Origin: Leptospira noguchii serovar Panama str. CZ214
GTDB taxonomy: Bacteria > Spirochaetota > Leptospiria > Leptospirales > Leptospiraceae
NCBI RefSeq assembly: GCF_000306255.2
Contig: NZ_AKWY02000019.1
Span: 189,001 to 253,000 of the forward strand
Direction of reading: 5' to 3'
DNA: 64,000 bases
Numbering within the stretch: the first letter of the stretch is position 1; every line of letters begins with the position of its first letter. Below, in pieces: positions 1 to 15,558 of the stretch. The notes beneath the pieces are model-generated. The model worked only from the letters and a program-made list of their open reading frames with translations, ran no database searches and was not told the DNA's origin. A program made the translations under genes and the position numbers.

Positions 1-560
1 GAATAGCTTCCAAAGATTACATCTTTTTGTGGTTTGAAAGAATCTTTTACATGCAGTCCATAATTTCGTAAAAGTATTCAGGACAGACCTGATTTTTCTT
101 ACGCTGAACTTAGTAAATCCTCAAAATATTTGTCTTTGTTTTTATAACGTGGCACATGAAAATAACGTTATGTGTTTTTTAAAATTAAATTGCGGAATCT
201 TTTAAAAAAAGATTATAAATTCCAGTATCGAAGTTTAAGAAAAATCAAAAGTGAAATGATAATAGTTACCGGTGAACTACAGAAATGATAAGAACTACTG
301 CATTAATTTTCAGTGGCATTTTATGCGTTCGGGGTGGATCACAAACTCATCATTTTACAACGTAGAAGAATCATAATTTAATTTGTGAGAACCTTCGCGT
401 TTTGAAAGAGAATCGGGTATTTTAAATTTTGATTATAATACTCTATTTCAGAATAAAAGTATTCGATATTCTTTATATAGTTTTTGAGTAGAATTGGTGA
501 CGTCGTTAAAAGTATAACTATTGGAACTCTTACAAAAAAAATTCCAAAATACAGATTAAT
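1..560. other. Intergenic, no gene seen
   Basis: AT-rich sequence with stops in all frames. I see no convincing coding region, RNA gene or terminator here. The first recognisable structure is the repeat that begins at about 561. Confidence 0.6.
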
Positions 561-777
561 TTAACGTGAATTTGGCGTAAGGAATTCATTTTTCTGAAAA
601 AATTGGGATCTGAGCTTTACAGATCGATTCCTAAAATGTAGGAACTCATACAAAAAATAAAAATTTGTGATATAACTTAATTTGTGGGAACTACTGCAAA
701 TCGCGGTTTTACAAACCAATTCTATAAACGCAAATTTTGGAAAATCTTTTCTCATTTCTTATGCTAAATTCATGTTA
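561..777. repeat. Dispersed element R, copy 1 (AACGTGA/TCATGTT ends)
   Basis: Begins with TTAACGTGAATTTGGCGTAAG-like sequence and ends with the imperfect inverse AAATTCATGTTA. The interior carries the TGTGGGAACTACTGCAAAT motif near 680, which recurs in many spacers of this window. A 64-codon minus-strand frame inside it is repeat DNA and not a gene. Confidence 0.6.
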
Positions 778-1275
778 TTTATTCATTTGTGAAAAATTTT
801 GCTAGATATAGGTTCAATTTCTTAAAATTTAAATGTCTAAAAATTAAGCAATGTTGATTGAATGGGCATTTACTCTTATTTTTTTCAAAAATGAACTTTG
901 AGTGATTGTAATGAGTACAATTTTCTCATTTTGAGAAACAATTTTGAGAGAAATTGTTTACAAAATGAAGAATGTAATGTTTTAACTGGAGAAACGTATT
1001 TCGATTAGGCATACTTTTTCATATTGTGTTTATCACAATCAATTTCGAAAACAAAATCATAAGCAATAAGCTTACTTTAATAAGAATGTATTCTTTCACA
1101 CCATCTATAATTAAAAATGCTTAATGAAAATAGAATATACAAAATTTATAAAGTATTTGAAAAAAATTTCAAAAAAGGAGATATAAAAAATTTTTTGATT
1201 TATTTCTTATTGCGGTGGAGTCAGATGAGTACTGAAGATTCGCTCTTCTAAAAATATTTATCTGAGGTTTCAATC
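778..1275. other. Upstream region of the 1276 gene, no other gene seen
   Basis: AT-rich leader. A GAGG at about 1264-1267 lies at a suitable distance from the ATG at 1276. A second Shine-Dalgarno-like AAGGAG near 1176 is followed by no open frame. No promoter can be called with confidence. Confidence 0.4.
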
Positions 1276-1611
<336 letters not shown>

Positions 1612-1638
1612 TATTTTCATTCATTTTCTTTTTCATAG

Positions 1639-1680
1639 ACTAAAATAAAAAAGGCGCTTCGGCGCCTTTTTTATTTTAGT
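1639..1680 (+). terminator. Strong intrinsic terminator, bidirectional
   Basis: A perfect 19-bp inverted repeat (1639-1657 and 1662-1680) flanks a TTCG tetraloop. The GGCGC/GCGCC core is bordered by A6 and T6 runs, so it can act on either strand. It lies 27 bp after the stop of the small exported protein and is the clearest intrinsic terminator in the window. Confidence 0.93.
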
Positions 1681-2144
1681 GAAACCTTTTAAGATAGTTT
1701 GTTTTTGATCTTTTAATTGAAAGTTGTTTTAATTTAAAAAGATAAAAACTTTCTATTTTTGTTCTCAAGGTTTGATGTAGTTTTGCGGATTGTAAGTAGG
1801 ATCATTTGTTTTATTCAGAACCATGTAAAATGAAGTATCTAAGATTTTTCATTCAAATAGGGTTTTCAGAAAAAAATTTACGGTACTTAATTTTTTATAG
1901 AAATCAGTAAACCTAATTTTTTCGCAAAAAAACGTGAAAACTCCTGCAAATCTTTGTTTTACAGATACATTCTTGAAAATGTAGGATTTCATACGGTTTG
2001 AATTATAAAAAATGAATATTTAAAATCTGTAAAGTTTCGTAATCCTTGTGGGAACTACCATAAATCGCGATTTTACGGACAAATTCTGGAAATGTAGGAA
2101 CTCATAGTAATCATACATCTTTTTGATTTGAGATAGATTCTAAA
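1681..2144. other. Intergenic with dispersed repeat fragments
   Basis: No gene seen. It holds fragments of the recurrent spacer repeats, for example TGTGGGAACTACC with CGCGATTTTACGG near 2050-2080, and a TACTTAATTTT-TATAGA fragment near 1885. Confidence 0.5.
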
Positions 2145-2317
2145 ATAACGTGAGTCCGGTGTAAGAAATTTGTTTTTCAGTAAAAAAATAAAATGTGGGA
2201 GCTCCCACAAAAAGTAAAATTTTCAAGAAGTTAGGAAGGGCTCTCTGCAAATATATAATGGGCTTCCTACAAAGTTCATTTTATTCAACGCAATTTTTTT
2301 ACGCTGAACTCACGTTA
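2145..2317. repeat. Dispersed element R, copy 2
   Basis: Left end ATAACGTGAGTCCGGTGTAAG and right end CTGAACTCACGTTA form an inverted pair. The interior is about 150 bp and includes GTGGGAGCTCCCAC, itself a palindrome, near 2196. Confidence 0.65.
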
Positions 2318-2461
2318 AAATAAAAACAAGACGGACCTGGAATTTGTTTTATAGAATTATAAAATTCAAAAAGAACAAATCGGTCGTTGAAATTTTATAT
2401 CTGTTAATAGTAAAACAATATTATCTGTTTGTTTAAATGAAAAAGTGTAAAGAAAATTGAC

Positions 2462-2563
2462 TAGAGTTGTTAAAAAATTCTATAGCTCAGATCAACAAAA
2501 CTGCTTCAATCGACTGTTTCCATAAAACGGAAACTGATGGAGAATAATTTTTCAACAGTTCTA
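2462..2563. repeat. MITE-like element M, copy 1 (102 bp)
   Basis: Starts TAGAGTTGTTAAAAAAT and ends in the inverse form ATTTTTCAACAGTTCTA. It lies in the opposite orientation to most other copies. The interior holds the CTGCTTCAATCGAC and AACTGATGGAGAAT blocks shared by the family. Confidence 0.8.
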
Positions 2564-2677
2564 TTTTAGAAAACCTTAATAAATTAAATTTTTAATTCTT
2601 ATGATGGCTGTAAAACAGCGATTTCATGCAGAAATTTGATTAAATATGATTTGTTTTTGAATATTCTAGAAATCTCT

Positions 2678-3223
<546 letters not shown>

Positions 3224-3291
3224 GGCGATTTTTTAGATCCTTTACTTTTAAAATATTGGTTCTGATCGAGTTTCTTTGTCAACTAAAGGAT

Positions 3292-4752
<1,461 letters not shown>

Positions 4753-4807
4753 TTTCGAAAGAATCTTTTTCTATTTTGGATTGTCAATCAGGATGTGATT
4801 TCTTAAA

Positions 4808-5064
<257 letters not shown>

Positions 5065-5427
5065 GATTCTATCGAACTTATCTGAGATTTACTTTGTGAT
5101 GAACATTTTAGTACTTAATTTTATAGAGATGATTCATTTTGTAAGAGTTCCCACATTTTACGTCTTTTCTATTTTACTCAGATATATGATAAAGATACCT
5201 AGTATCTTTCACTCAAACAAAGTTTTGTTGTAAAAAACTAAGGTGTTTAATTTTATAAGATCAGTAGGATAAACTGTTATAACGTTTTCTTTTATAAGTT
5301 TAGATTCGAAATACATTCTAAGATCTTTATATATAATTTTATTTTTTAAATAGTCAAAAATTTTTTTCCGCTTTTAAAAACTTATGTAAATGTCAGTAGT
5401 CTGTAAATTTTTGTAGATCGGTATTTG
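5065..5427. other. Intergenic with repeat fragments
   Basis: No gene seen. Contains the recurrent TACTTAATTTTATAGAGAT fragment near 5110 and AGAGTTCCCACATTTTA near 5145, both found in other spacers. Confidence 0.5.
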
Positions 5428-5512
5428 CGGTAGGGATGTGAAGCGTGCGAAGCAGTCGCTTTAGCGACCGAAGGCGAATGCCTTTAGCGCGGAACAAGCC
5501 CGGTCCTGCGTT
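5428..5512 (+). repeat. GC-rich structured repeat G, copy 1
   Basis: Begins GCGGTAGGGATGTGAAGCG and ends ACAAGCCCGGTCCTGCG, far richer in G+C than its surroundings. It contains hairpin GTCGC-TTTA-GCGAC (5455-5468) and hairpin AAGGC-GAAT-GCCTT (5471-5484). A second copy on the opposite strand at 58529-58613 keeps both hairpin positions with different stem bases. It lies about 110 bp before the WYL gene. Confidence 0.65.
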
Positions 5513-5619
5513 TTTTACGTTCTAATCATTTAATAAAAATGAAATTTCGCAGGAACTGCCCCGAATTTAATTCTTGTATTTGCGGTTTACAGAATGTGCG
5601 CCATTTTTACATTTGAGGT

Positions 5620-6564
5620 GTGAATCCAAGTACAGTTCGACTGAATTTTAAATTGAATCTGATTCGTCATCTTCGAGACGGTAAACGAATGACTCTCGAA
5701 GAACTTGCCAACGTGACTGGGGTCAACAATCAAAAAGATTTAAAAGAACAATTGGGAGAACTTTTTTTTCTGGGAACGACTCCACACATTGCAGATTTGA
5801 TTCAAGTCGATTACGACTCCGAAACGGATACATTCGGTTTGATTTTACCTTTTCGTTTTGATTCTAGTTTGCGTTTGAGCATTCGAGAATGGTTGACTCT
5901 TAGAAAAATTTTAGAAGAAGTTATAGAAGTTAGCTCCGATCCAAAAACAAATTCGATCGCTCGTAAAATACTTCAGAAAATCGTTTCTATTGTTCCTATT
6001 GCCGGTCAGGAAGCGCTTTCTGTTTATAAAACCAATATTCAAAACGCAATTCATAACGAAAAATCTCTCATCTTAGAATATCAATCGAGAACGGGCGAAA
6101 AACCAACTCATAGGAAAGTAGATCCTTGGTTTTTATTTCATTCATTAGAAGATTATTTATTAGGATATTGTCATGAACGAAAGGCGCCTAGAAATTTTCG
6201 CCTCGATAATATTCTTTCTTTAAAAATTGGCTCGGACCCGATCTTGCAACCGGCCGGTCAGAAAAAATCGGAGTATATCCGAGAGTTCGAAGAGTTTCGT
6301 AAAAATCGGGAAAATTTTTCCGGAATCGCTGAAATTTGGCATACTCGAGAAGTTTTCTATAACCTCAATCGTAAGCTCGATTTGGAAAGAACCGAAAAAA
6401 CTAAAACATTGGATAATGTCGTTTATCATTTGTCCAAGGCCAAAATTCGAGAAGAAAATTGGTTTTTGGAATCGATTCTTCCATTCGGAAAAAATGTAAT
6501 TCTAAAGAGCCCTACTCATTTGGCAAAGCGGATTTTGAGAGAATTGGAATCAATTCTTCATTAG
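5620..6564 (+). CDS. WYL-domain transcriptional regulator
   Basis: The 314-residue protein has an N-terminal winged-helix region (LNLIRHLRDGKRMTLEELAN, residues ~9-28). The WYL domain at ~150-215 is marked by LILEYQSRTGE, HRKVDPWFLFHSLEDYLLGY and RNFRLDNILSLK, followed by the usual C-terminal extension. WYL regulators bind DNA and sense nucleic acid or nucleotide ligands, and many respond to DNA damage or phage. The GTG start aligns with family N-termini, but GAGG lies only one base before it, so a start a few codons downstream (TTG 5653 or ATG 5689) is possible. The gene stands alone, with no operon partner to suggest its target. Confidence 0.85.
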   Translation: MNPSTVRLNFKLNLIRHLRDGKRMTLEELANVTGVNNQKDLKEQLGELFFLGTTPHIADLIQVDYDSETDTFGLILPFRFDSSLRLSIREWLTLRKILEEVIEVSSDPKTNSIARKILQKIVSIVPIAGQEALSVYKTNIQNAIHNEKSLILEYQSRTGEKPTHRKVDPWFLFHSLEDYLLGYCHERKAPRNFRLDNILSLKIGSDPILQPAGQKKSEYIREFEEFRKNRENFSGIAEIWHTREVFYNLNRKLDLERTEKTKTLDNVVYHLSKAKIREENWFLESILPFGKNVILKSPTHLAKRILRELESILH

Positions 6565-6913
6565 ATACGATCGAGCCGATGTTAGCTTTAAGAATATTAG
6601 AAAAGCATGAAATTTAAATGGATTCAAGATGTTTTATGCTTTTATTTCAAATTATTTTTACTAGTTTTGGAGCTTATCGCTTGCAGGTAAATTTCACGAA
6701 ACAAAGACTATATGTTTAGCGATAATATTACGTTTGAATTTTTAGGAGTTAAACGTTGAATTTAAAAACATCGTCTGGTTTGTAAATTAGCGTGCCTTAA
6801 ATAATTTGAAACTCTTCGATATTTTTGAGAATTAGTAGTTGTTCCTAAGTTTTCTATAATATTTCAAATTTTTTAGGACGTTATCGATTTATGATGAACA
6901 AACATCTAATTAT
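6565..6913. other. Intergenic, no gene seen
   Basis: AT-rich spacer downstream of the WYL gene. No terminator with a T-run and no open frame of note. Confidence 0.5.
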
Positions 6914-7016
6914 TAGAATTGTTGAAAAATGAATCGCCACTTAGTTTTTGTTTCATGGAAACGGTCGATTGAAGGAATTTTATTGATCGTCACTATGGAG
7001 TTTTCCAACAACTCTA
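6914..7016. repeat. MITE-like element M, copy 2 (103 bp)
   Basis: Starts TAGAATTGTTGAAAAAT and ends TTTTCCAACAACTCTA, with the internal GTTTCATGGAAACGGTCGATT block of the family. It lies about 200 bp upstream of ispE, in what is probably its promoter region. Confidence 0.82.
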
Positions 7017-7220
7017 TTGTTTAACGGAAACTTCTATAAAAAGAAATTTTTATAGAATGAAAATTTCATGAAGAAATTGATATTGAGGACGTTGTTGTAG
7101 GATTCTATAGAGGTTCATTAATGGGAAAATTGATAATACTTACAAATAAAATTTTGATGAAACACGTGCGTATAGTTTATCGGTTTCCATTTTTTTTCAT
7201 AAACTGCCAGGGAGTAGGTA

Positions 7221-8185
<965 letters not shown>

Positions 8186-8202
8186 ATGAAATTATTAACA
8201 TA

Positions 8203-8965
<763 letters not shown>

Positions 8966-8969
<4 letters not shown>

Positions 8970-9904
8970 ATGGAGATATTGCTGTATTTGCAGGAAGTTC
9001 TAATAAACAAATCACTGAAGAAATTTGTACTCATTTAGGAATTCAGTCCGGTAAAATTAATCTAAAGAAATTTTCTGATGGAGAAATTTCGGTTAAGATC
9101 GAAGATAACGTCCGCGGAAAAGAAGTTTTTATTGTTCAATCTACTTCAGCTCCAGCTAACGATCATTTGATGGAATTAATTCTAATGATGGACGCTCTTC
9201 GTAGGGCTTCCGTGTCCAGCATCAGCGTAGTGATTCCATATTATGGTTATGGTCGTCAAGATCGTAAAGTAGAACCTCGTGTTCCCATTTCCGCGAGAGT
9301 TGTTGCGGATCTGGTAGAAGTAGTCGGACTGGATCGGATTTTGACTATGGATTTACACGCGGATCAGATCCAAGGATTCTTTCGAGTTCCTGTAGATAAT
9401 CTTCACTTTGCTCCTGTGTTAGCCGAATACGTTAATACTAAGAAAATCGAAGATTTAGTAATCGTTTCTCCAGATTCGGGCGGCGCGGAAAGAGCCAGAG
9501 CTTTTGGTAAAAAAGTAAATGGTTCTCTTGCGATCATTGATAAACGTAGACCCAAAGCGAACGTTTCAGAAGTAATGAATGTGATTGGGGAAATAGAAGG
9601 AAAAAATTGTATTCTTTTAGACGATATGATAGACACCGCAGGTACAATTTGCAAAGCCGCGGACGCACTTTTAAAACACGGAGCTAAATCCGTTTATTGC
9701 GCGGCGACTCACGGAGTTCTTTCTGGAGAAGCAGTGGATCGGATCAATTCTACTCAATTCTCTGAAGTTGTTCTTGCGAATACGATCGCAATTCCTGAGT
9801 CTAAAAAAATTAACAAATTGAAATCATTATCCGTAGCTCCTTTGTTTGCAAATGCGATTCAAAGGATTCATACAAATCAATCCGTAAGTACGTTATTCGA
9901 TTAA
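8966..9904 (+). CDS. prs: Ribose-phosphate pyrophosphokinase
   Basis: Makes PRPP from ribose-5-phosphate and ATP for nucleotide, histidine and tryptophan synthesis. Family motifs are in place: [13 protein letters not shown], the ATP-binding [21 protein letters not shown] near residue 129, and the PRPP loop [12 protein letters not shown] near 217-228. At 312 residues it is the normal length of class I enzymes. It overlaps the preceding glmU half by four bases and is followed after 17 bp by rplY. The pairing glmU-prs-rplY-pth is common in bacteria. Confidence 0.97.
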
Positions 9905-9921
9905 GGTTAGGTAATATAAGA

Positions 9922-10560
9922 ATGAGCCAGAACACGATTCACAAAATTGCAGTTAAAAAAAGAACAACAACAGGTAAAAATGAAAACAACCGTCTTCGCT
10001 TTTCCGGAATGGTTCCGGTAAATATTATCGGAGGCGGAGTTGCTATTTCCGGAGCAGTAAACGAAAAAGAACTTCAAAAGATGGTTCACTCCGGTATCAG
10101 ACAATCAACTTTGATTGAACTCGATGTTGAAGGTCAAGGGGCACAAAAAGTTTTCGTGAAAGAAATTCAAAGATTTCCAGAAATCGATAGAATCCGTCAC
10201 GTTGATTTTTATAAAGTTGTGCCAGGCCAAAAGATCGTTACCAAAATCGGTATCGAAACCACCGGAGTTGCAAAAGGTTCCAAAACCGGAGGTCAATTTG
10301 AACATATCATTCACGAAATCAGAGTGAAAACTATCCCAGAGGATCTTATAGAAAATCTTACGATAGACGTCACTGAACTCGATGTAGGTGACTCGATTAA
10401 AATCAGCCAATTGAAAGTTCCTGCAAGTTGGGAAATTTTAATTAACGGTGATCCGATCGTTACCTCCGTGAATAAAACGAAAGCTCTTCTTGCCGCTGAA
10501 AGAGCGGAAGCTAAAGGCGCCTCTGCAGACGACGCTAAAGCTAAAAAAGGTAAGAAGTAA
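9922..10560 (+). CDS. rplY: 50S ribosomal protein L25/TL5 (general stress protein Ctc)
   Basis: Binds 5S rRNA in the large ribosomal subunit. The N-terminal L25 domain (VKKRTTTGKNENNRLRFSG, then PVNIIGGG) is followed by the TL5/Ctc C-terminal beta domain, as in the long form of the family. It is 212 residues and ends in a lysine-rich tail (DDAKAKKGKK). It lies between prs and pth, the usual place for ctc. Confidence 0.95.
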   Translation: MSQNTIHKIAVKKRTTTGKNENNRLRFSGMVPVNIIGGGVAISGAVNEKELQKMVHSGIRQSTLIELDVEGQGAQKVFVKEIQRFPEIDRIRHVDFYKVVPGQKIVTKIGIETTGVAKGSKTGGQFEHIIHEIRVKTIPEDLIENLTIDVTELDVGDSIKISQLKVPASWEILINGDPIVTSVNKTKALLAAERAEAKGASADDAKAKKGKK

Positions 10561-10596
10561 TACGAAATTTCCATCAGATCGAATCTGATAAACAGA

Positions 10597-11170
<574 letters not shown>

Positions 11171-11274
11171 TATAGATCAATCTGCTGATTTTTTGTGATC
11201 TCCTTTTAGGGGTTTCCACTAATTCTTCCTTGCCTTTTTGAAGAAACGTGAAATTCTATCGGAAGGAACCTCTT

Positions 11275-11298
11275 GCCTGTTTTGTGTATCTCACAGGC
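11275..11298 (+). other. Short inverted repeat in the ftsH leader
   Basis: GCCTGT (11275-11280) pairs with ACAGGC (11293-11298) across a 12-base loop, in the 150-bp gap between pth and ftsH and just before the GGGAG ribosome site. It could be a leader hairpin. It has no T-run, so it is not a terminator. Weak evidence. Confidence 0.3.
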
Positions 11299-11321
11299 GT
11301 CTAAGTTAAAGGGAGAACCCC

Positions 11322-13289
11322 ATGAATAAAAATTTAAAAAACGTATTTTTCGTTTTAATTATTATGATGGTCGTTTTGATCATCGCCTACAACTACGAAA
11401 ATAACGCAGGCGCTACCAAAGATATCTCCTATTCAGACTTTTTGAATATGTTAGAACCGGTAGAAGGCAAAAAACCTCTCGGTAAATTATATAAGGGAAA
11501 CGTTGATAAGTATAACAAAATTCAAATTGAAAAAGATGTAATCGAAGGTTATTATATTCCTTCCGAGTATGCTGATTCAAAAACCGCTAAACCAGTTAAG
11601 TTTAGAACGACGGTTGCTCCTTTAGACAAAGATTTAATTGCTTCTTTAAGAAGAGCTAACGTTTCTTTTGACGCTCGTTCTGCGGAAGAAGGAAAATTCT
11701 GGAGTGTGATCGGAAGTAATATCCTTCTCATCGTAATTTTGATCGGTCTTTTTTGGTTTATTATGATGAGACAGATCCAGTCTACCGGAAACAAAGCGTT
11801 TTCCTTTGGTAAATCCAAAGCGAAAATGACTATGGATCCGAAAGTAAAAATCACCTTCGAGGACGTGGCGGGCTGTGAAGAAGCAAAAGAAGAATTAGTC
11901 GAAATCATTGAATTTCTTAAAGATCCTAAAAAATTTCATGCGATCGGTGCGAGAATTCCCACGGGTGTTTTGTTAGTTGGTCCTCCTGGAACCGGTAAAA
12001 CTTTACTTGCAAGAGCCGTTGCAGGAGAAGCGGGAGTTCCTTTCTTCTCTATCTCCGGTTCTGACTTTGTGGAAATGTTCGTCGGGGTCGGAGCCTCGAG
12101 AGTTAGAGACCTATTCGATCAAGGCAAAAAGAATTCTCCATGTATTATCTTTATAGACGAGATAGACGCAGTGGGTCGTTTGAGAGGTGCCGGACTGGGG
12201 GGAGGCCACGACGAAAGAGAACAAACTCTAAACCAGATGCTTGTCGAGATGGATGGTTTTGAAAAGAACGAAGGTGTGATCGTAATGGCGGCTACAAACC
12301 GTGCAGACGTTTTAGATCCGGCTCTTCTTCGTCCAGGTCGTTTTGACCGCCAAGTAATGGTGGATCTTCCTGATATTAAAGGCAGAGAAGAAATTCTCAA
12401 AGTTCATTCTCGTAAAGTTCCTATGACCAGTGATATTTCTCTTCATTCGATTGCAAGAGGAACTCCCGGTTTCACTGGAGCGGATCTTGCTAATTTAATT
12501 AACGAAGGAGCATTACTTGCTGCTCGTAAAAATAAAAAAAGAGTCACTCAGGAAGAATTGGAAGAGGCCCGTGATAAGGTGATGATGGGTCCTGAGAGAA
12601 AATCGTTTTTTATTTCTGAGAAAGAAAAAGAAGTTATTGCTTATCACGAAGCGGGACATGCGATCCTGGGGACTCTTCTTCCTTATACCGAACCGGTTCA
12701 TAAAGTTACGATCATTCCGAGAGGTCGCGCTCTTGGGTTGACTCAGTCTTTACCAAAAGAAGATAAACACATCCTTCCTAAAACCTATTGGTTGGATCAG
12801 ATCGTAGTAGCGATGGGTGGATTTATTGCCGAAGAATTTAAGTTTGGTGTTACTTCTACCGGGTCCAGCAACGACATCCAACAAGCTTCGAATATCGCGC
12901 GTAAGATGGTTTGCGAATGGGGAATGTCCGAAAAACTTGGAACCGTAAATTATAGTGGCGATCAAACCAACGTTTTTATCGGAAGAGATATGGGCCATAG
13001 CAGTAAATATTATTCTGAAGAATTTGCTGCAATGATTGATAAAGAAGTCCGTGAAATTATTCAAACTTGTTTGAACAAAGGACGGGATTTAGTTCGCAAA
13101 AACGCTTCTAAGTTTGAAGGTTTGGCGAAAGCTCTTCTTGCTAAGGAAACGATTTCTCATGATGAATTGATGACGATTGTTCATCCTGCAAACGAAGAAG
13201 GGGCCAAAAAAAAACCGGAAAAAGCAGTAAAATCTAAAAAACAGAACGGGATTAAGACGAACCCAGCTTATAACGCCGGAATGGAATGA
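11322..13289 (+). CDS. ftsH: ATP-dependent zinc metalloprotease FtsH
   Basis: Membrane-anchored AAA+ protease that degrades unneeded membrane proteins and regulators. TM1 is at residues ~7-24, followed by a periplasmic domain and TM2 at ~128-147. Walker A GPPGTGKT is near 220, Walker B is IIFIDEIDA, the second region of homology is [17 protein letters not shown], and the zinc motif HEAGH is at 442-446. It is 655 residues, normal for the family, with a lysine-rich C-terminal tail. GGGAGAA precedes the ATG. The stop overlaps the EVE gene start by four bases (ATGA), so the two are translationally coupled. Confidence 0.98.
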   Translation: MNKNLKNVFFVLIIMMVVLIIAYNYENNAGATKDISYSDFLNMLEPVEGKKPLGKLYKGNVDKYNKIQIEKDVIEGYYIPSEYADSKTAKPVKFRTTVAPLDKDLIASLRRANVSFDARSAEEGKFWSVIGSNILLIVILIGLFWFIMMRQIQSTGNKAFSFGKSKAKMTMDPKVKITFEDVAGCEEAKEELVEIIEFLKDPKKFHAIGARIPTGVLLVGPPGTGKTLLARAVAGEAGVPFFSISGSDFVEMFVGVGASRVRDLFDQGKKNSPCIIFIDEIDAVGRLRGAGLGGGHDEREQTLNQMLVEMDGFEKNEGVIVMAATNRADVLDPALLRPGRFDRQVMVDLPDIKGREEILKVHSRKVPMTSDISLHSIARGTPGFTGADLANLINEGALLAARKNKKRVTQEELEEARDKVMMGPERKSFFISEKEKEVIAYHEAGHAILGTLLPYTEPVHKVTIIPRGRALGLTQSLPKEDKHILPKTYWLDQIVVAMGGFIAEEFKFGVTSTGSSNDIQQASNIARKMVCEWGMSEKLGTVNYSGDQTNVFIGRDMGHSSKYYSEEFAAMIDKEVREIIQTCLNKGRDLVRKNASKFEGLAKALLAKETISHDELMTIVHPANEEGAKKKPEKAVKSKKQNGIKTNPAYNAGME

Positions 13290-13756
13290 ATTACTGGCTG
13301 TTTAAGACGGAACCAGACGTCTTTTCGATCGATGATCTTTACAACTCTCCTTCTAAAACTGCACCTTGGGAAGGTGTAAGAAATTATCAGGCTCGCAACT
13401 ATTTGCGAGATCTTGTTCAAAAAGGAGATTTGGTTTTATTTTATCATAGCAGGGCAAATCCACTTTCGATCGTTGGAATTGCGGAAGTAGTAAAGCCTGG
13501 TTATCCTGATCATTTTGCTTTTGATCCTTCTCATAAATACTTTGATCCTAAGAGCAAGGCTGAAAGTCCTGCCTGGTATATGGTGGATATTAAATTCAAA
13601 AAAAAATTTTCAGCACCAATTACAACGGATGAAATGAAAAAACACAAACCGTTGAAGAATATGGTGCTTTTAAAAAAAGGTTCCAGACTTTCTATTCAAC
13701 CGGTCTCTGCCACCGAGTTTCAGTTTATTTTGGAGCTTGCAGGTGTGAAACTTTGA
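13286..13756 (+). CDS. EVE-domain protein (Thy28/YTH-like fold)
   Basis: The 156-residue protein is an almost pure EVE domain: [10 protein letters not shown], then [34 protein letters not shown] and IVGIAEV. EVE domains are PUA-like, and related YTH/ASCH-type domains bind modified bases in DNA or RNA. Stand-alone bacterial members have no settled function. Coupling to ftsH by a four-base overlap is suggestive of co-expression and does not show a shared pathway. The family assignment is firm. Confidence 0.92.
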   Translation: MNYWLFKTEPDVFSIDDLYNSPSKTAPWEGVRNYQARNYLRDLVQKGDLVLFYHSRANPLSIVGIAEVVKPGYPDHFAFDPSHKYFDPKSKAESPAWYMVDIKFKKKFSAPITTDEMKKHKPLKNMVLLKKGSRLSIQPVSATEFQFILELAGVKL

Positions 13757-14149
13757 TTGGATTCTTTTTCTAATATTTTGCCTTTCATTTAATATGAGTT
13801 AGTTGCAGAGATTAAATGTTTGCTTCGAAACTTAAAAATGCAGAGGACTTACTACTTTTCTTGAATCTTGGTGTTCGAATTAATTGAACACGAATTAAAC
13901 GTAAAATTTTTTTTTCTAAAACCTAATTTTTCCGTAAAAAATAAAATATGGGAACTCCTGCAGTTTGGTTTACAGCATATTTGGCGTAAGAAAATGAAAA
14001 AGAACTTTCTAAAAGTAGTTCCTACATTCGGGGTTTATCTGTAAAATTATGATTTGTGAGAGTTCTCACAGAAATTATCTCATTTAGTATTGATTGTGTT
14101 TTAAAAGTTCTCTTATCTTTTTTTAAATATCCTTGAGATAAAATTCTAA
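13757..14149. other. Intergenic with repeat fragments
   Basis: No gene seen. Holds copies of the GGGAACTCCTGCA and AGTAGTTCCTACATT spacer motifs (near 13951 and 14018). Confidence 0.5.
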
Positions 14150-14397
14150 TTAACGTGGGTTCGACGTAAGAAAAAACCTGGGCGAATCCGACTGCCATAG
14201 CAGTCGGACCGGGCTCTCAGCTCTGGTCAATAAATTGTATATAAGAACGTCGTTATACGCTTTATTGTCGTATTTCAATTTAGAACGCGATTTGTCGAGC
14301 GACACATAGGGAGCGATGCATTGAGTTTCCAGAAGAGAGACGCTGAGTTCGAGAGAGCGTTCTGCTAAATTCCCCGCATTGATCCCTTTCGCGTTAT
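14150..14397. repeat. Dispersed element T, copy 2
   Basis: Starts TTAACGTGGGTTCGACGTAAG, with hairpin TCCGACTGC-CATA-GCAGTCGGA (14187-14208), then ACCGGGCTCTCAGCTCTGGTC and AATAAATTGTATA, and ends with GATCCCTTTCGCG. It finishes about 10 bp past the stop of the cytochrome gene. The 9-bp stem replaces the 6-bp TCCGGC stem of copy 1 with pairing preserved. Confidence 0.78.
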
Positions 14398-14406
14398 AAT
14401 TAAAAC

Positions 14407-14796
14407 TTATTTTTTAAGTCCTTTTAGATAAGAAACCAATTCTGGTGAAACTTGAATTGGTCTTTTGCGATATGTTTTTTTATATTCTTTCTTAAATTCT
14501 TTGTGACAAGACTTGCAAGATTGCTCATAGTCCTTTGTTTTTAAAGCTTCTTGAGAAATTTCAGTCCACTTTGCTTTTTGTTCTTCCAGTGCAAAACTTG
14601 GTATTTCTATTAAGATTTTTTCTATGTATTCCGGTTTTCCTTTTTTGGCAGCTTTGATTGCTGGCTTAGTATAGTCTTCCATAAAGTCGTGGACCGTTGT
14701 TTCGGTTTTCCTTTCCGGTTGTGCAGATAGAGTGAGATTAATCAGAAAGGATAACGTAATAGAAGAAATTGTGAAAGTACAGACTGTTTTTTTCAT
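14407..14796 (-). CDS. Exported c-type cytochrome, monohaem
   Basis: A 129-residue protein with a signal peptide (cut probably after LSA near residue 25) and one haem-attachment motif CKSCH at residues 94-98. The four-helix-like sequence has the haem motif near the C-terminus, as in cytochrome c' (class II) proteins. Such periplasmic haem proteins carry electrons or bind gases. No maturation or partner oxidase gene is nearby, so the electron donor is unknown. The lysine-rich HKEFKKEYKKTYRKR after the haem may dock an acidic partner (inference). Confidence 0.82.
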   Translation of the reverse strand: MKKTVCTFTISSITLSFLINLTLSAQPERKTETTVHDFMEDYTKPAIKAAKKGKPEYIEKILIEIPSFALEEQKAKWTEISQEALKTKDYEQSCKSCHKEFKKEYKKTYRKRPIQVSPELVSYLKGLKK

Positions 14797-15138
14797 TTAA
14801 TGCCTCTGTGTAGAAATTATTTTGAAACTCATATAATTTTTAAATCATACATTCTGATTTTATGTATTCATTTTCAAGTTTATTTAGGTTTTTATTATAA
14901 AGAATTCTGTCAATCTTAGAAGAAATAGAAACGATTACTGGATGTAGAAGTTTCTCCAGATAATTCTAGACCTCTTTAATATTTTTAAGCCAATTTTCAT
15001 TTATTATTCGAACGTATGAAAATAGTACTAAAAGTTCCAGATCGATTTTACCAAAAATGTGACGTTTTCAAAAAATTGCATTTAACTCCAATTGATTGGC
15101 TTTTTGAAGGAGGTCCTACATTTTAAGTTTATTATAAG
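14797..15138. other. Intergenic, one 36-codon frame of doubtful value
   Basis: An ATG at 15016 opens 36 codons ending at 15126 (MKIVLKVPDRFYQKCDVF...). It has no ribosome site and runs into the adjacent repeat, so it may be the remnant of a small gene. Nothing else is seen. Confidence 0.3.
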
Positions 15139-15311
15139 TAACGTGAGCTCGGCGTCAGGAACCGGTGGTTTTGAAAAAAGTTGGAATCTGAACTTTACAG
15201 ATTGATTCTTTAAATGTGGGAACTACTGCAAACCACGATTTTAAGAATCAATTTTAAAATTGTAGTAACTTATACTTTTAGAAAATTTTTTCTCAATCAG
15301 AACTTACGTTA
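15139..15311. repeat. Dispersed element R, copy 3
   Basis: Left end TAACGTGAGCTCGGCGTCAGG and right end AGAACTTACGTTA form an inverted pair. The interior contains GTGGGAACTACTGCAAA and GATTTTAAGAATC. Confidence 0.65.
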
Positions 15312-15458
15312 AAATGGGATTTAAACTTTGATGATGACCGCAAAACAGCGATTTTGTGTAAAAATCTGATTGGACGATGATTCTTTTTGTAATAGTTCCA
15401 CAATTTTCAAAGTTTAACTATAAAATTTGTGAGAGCTCCCACAGATTAAGCCGTATAA

Positions 15459-15558
15459 TAGAGTTGTTGAAAAATCCATAGTTTAGATTGCAACACTGTT
15501 TTAATCGATCGTTTCCATGCAAAAAAACTGATGGAGAATTAATTTTTCAATAACTCTA
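15459..15558. repeat. MITE-like element M, copy 3 (100 bp)
   Basis: Starts TAGAGTTGTTGAAAAAT and ends ATTTTTCAATAACTCTA. The orientation is the same as copy 1 and opposite to copies 2, 5, 6, 7 and 8. Confidence 0.82.

Noticed and set aside
561..755. 64-codon minus-strand frame
   Set aside because: Composition is repeat-like and it lies entirely within an R element; no ribosome site.
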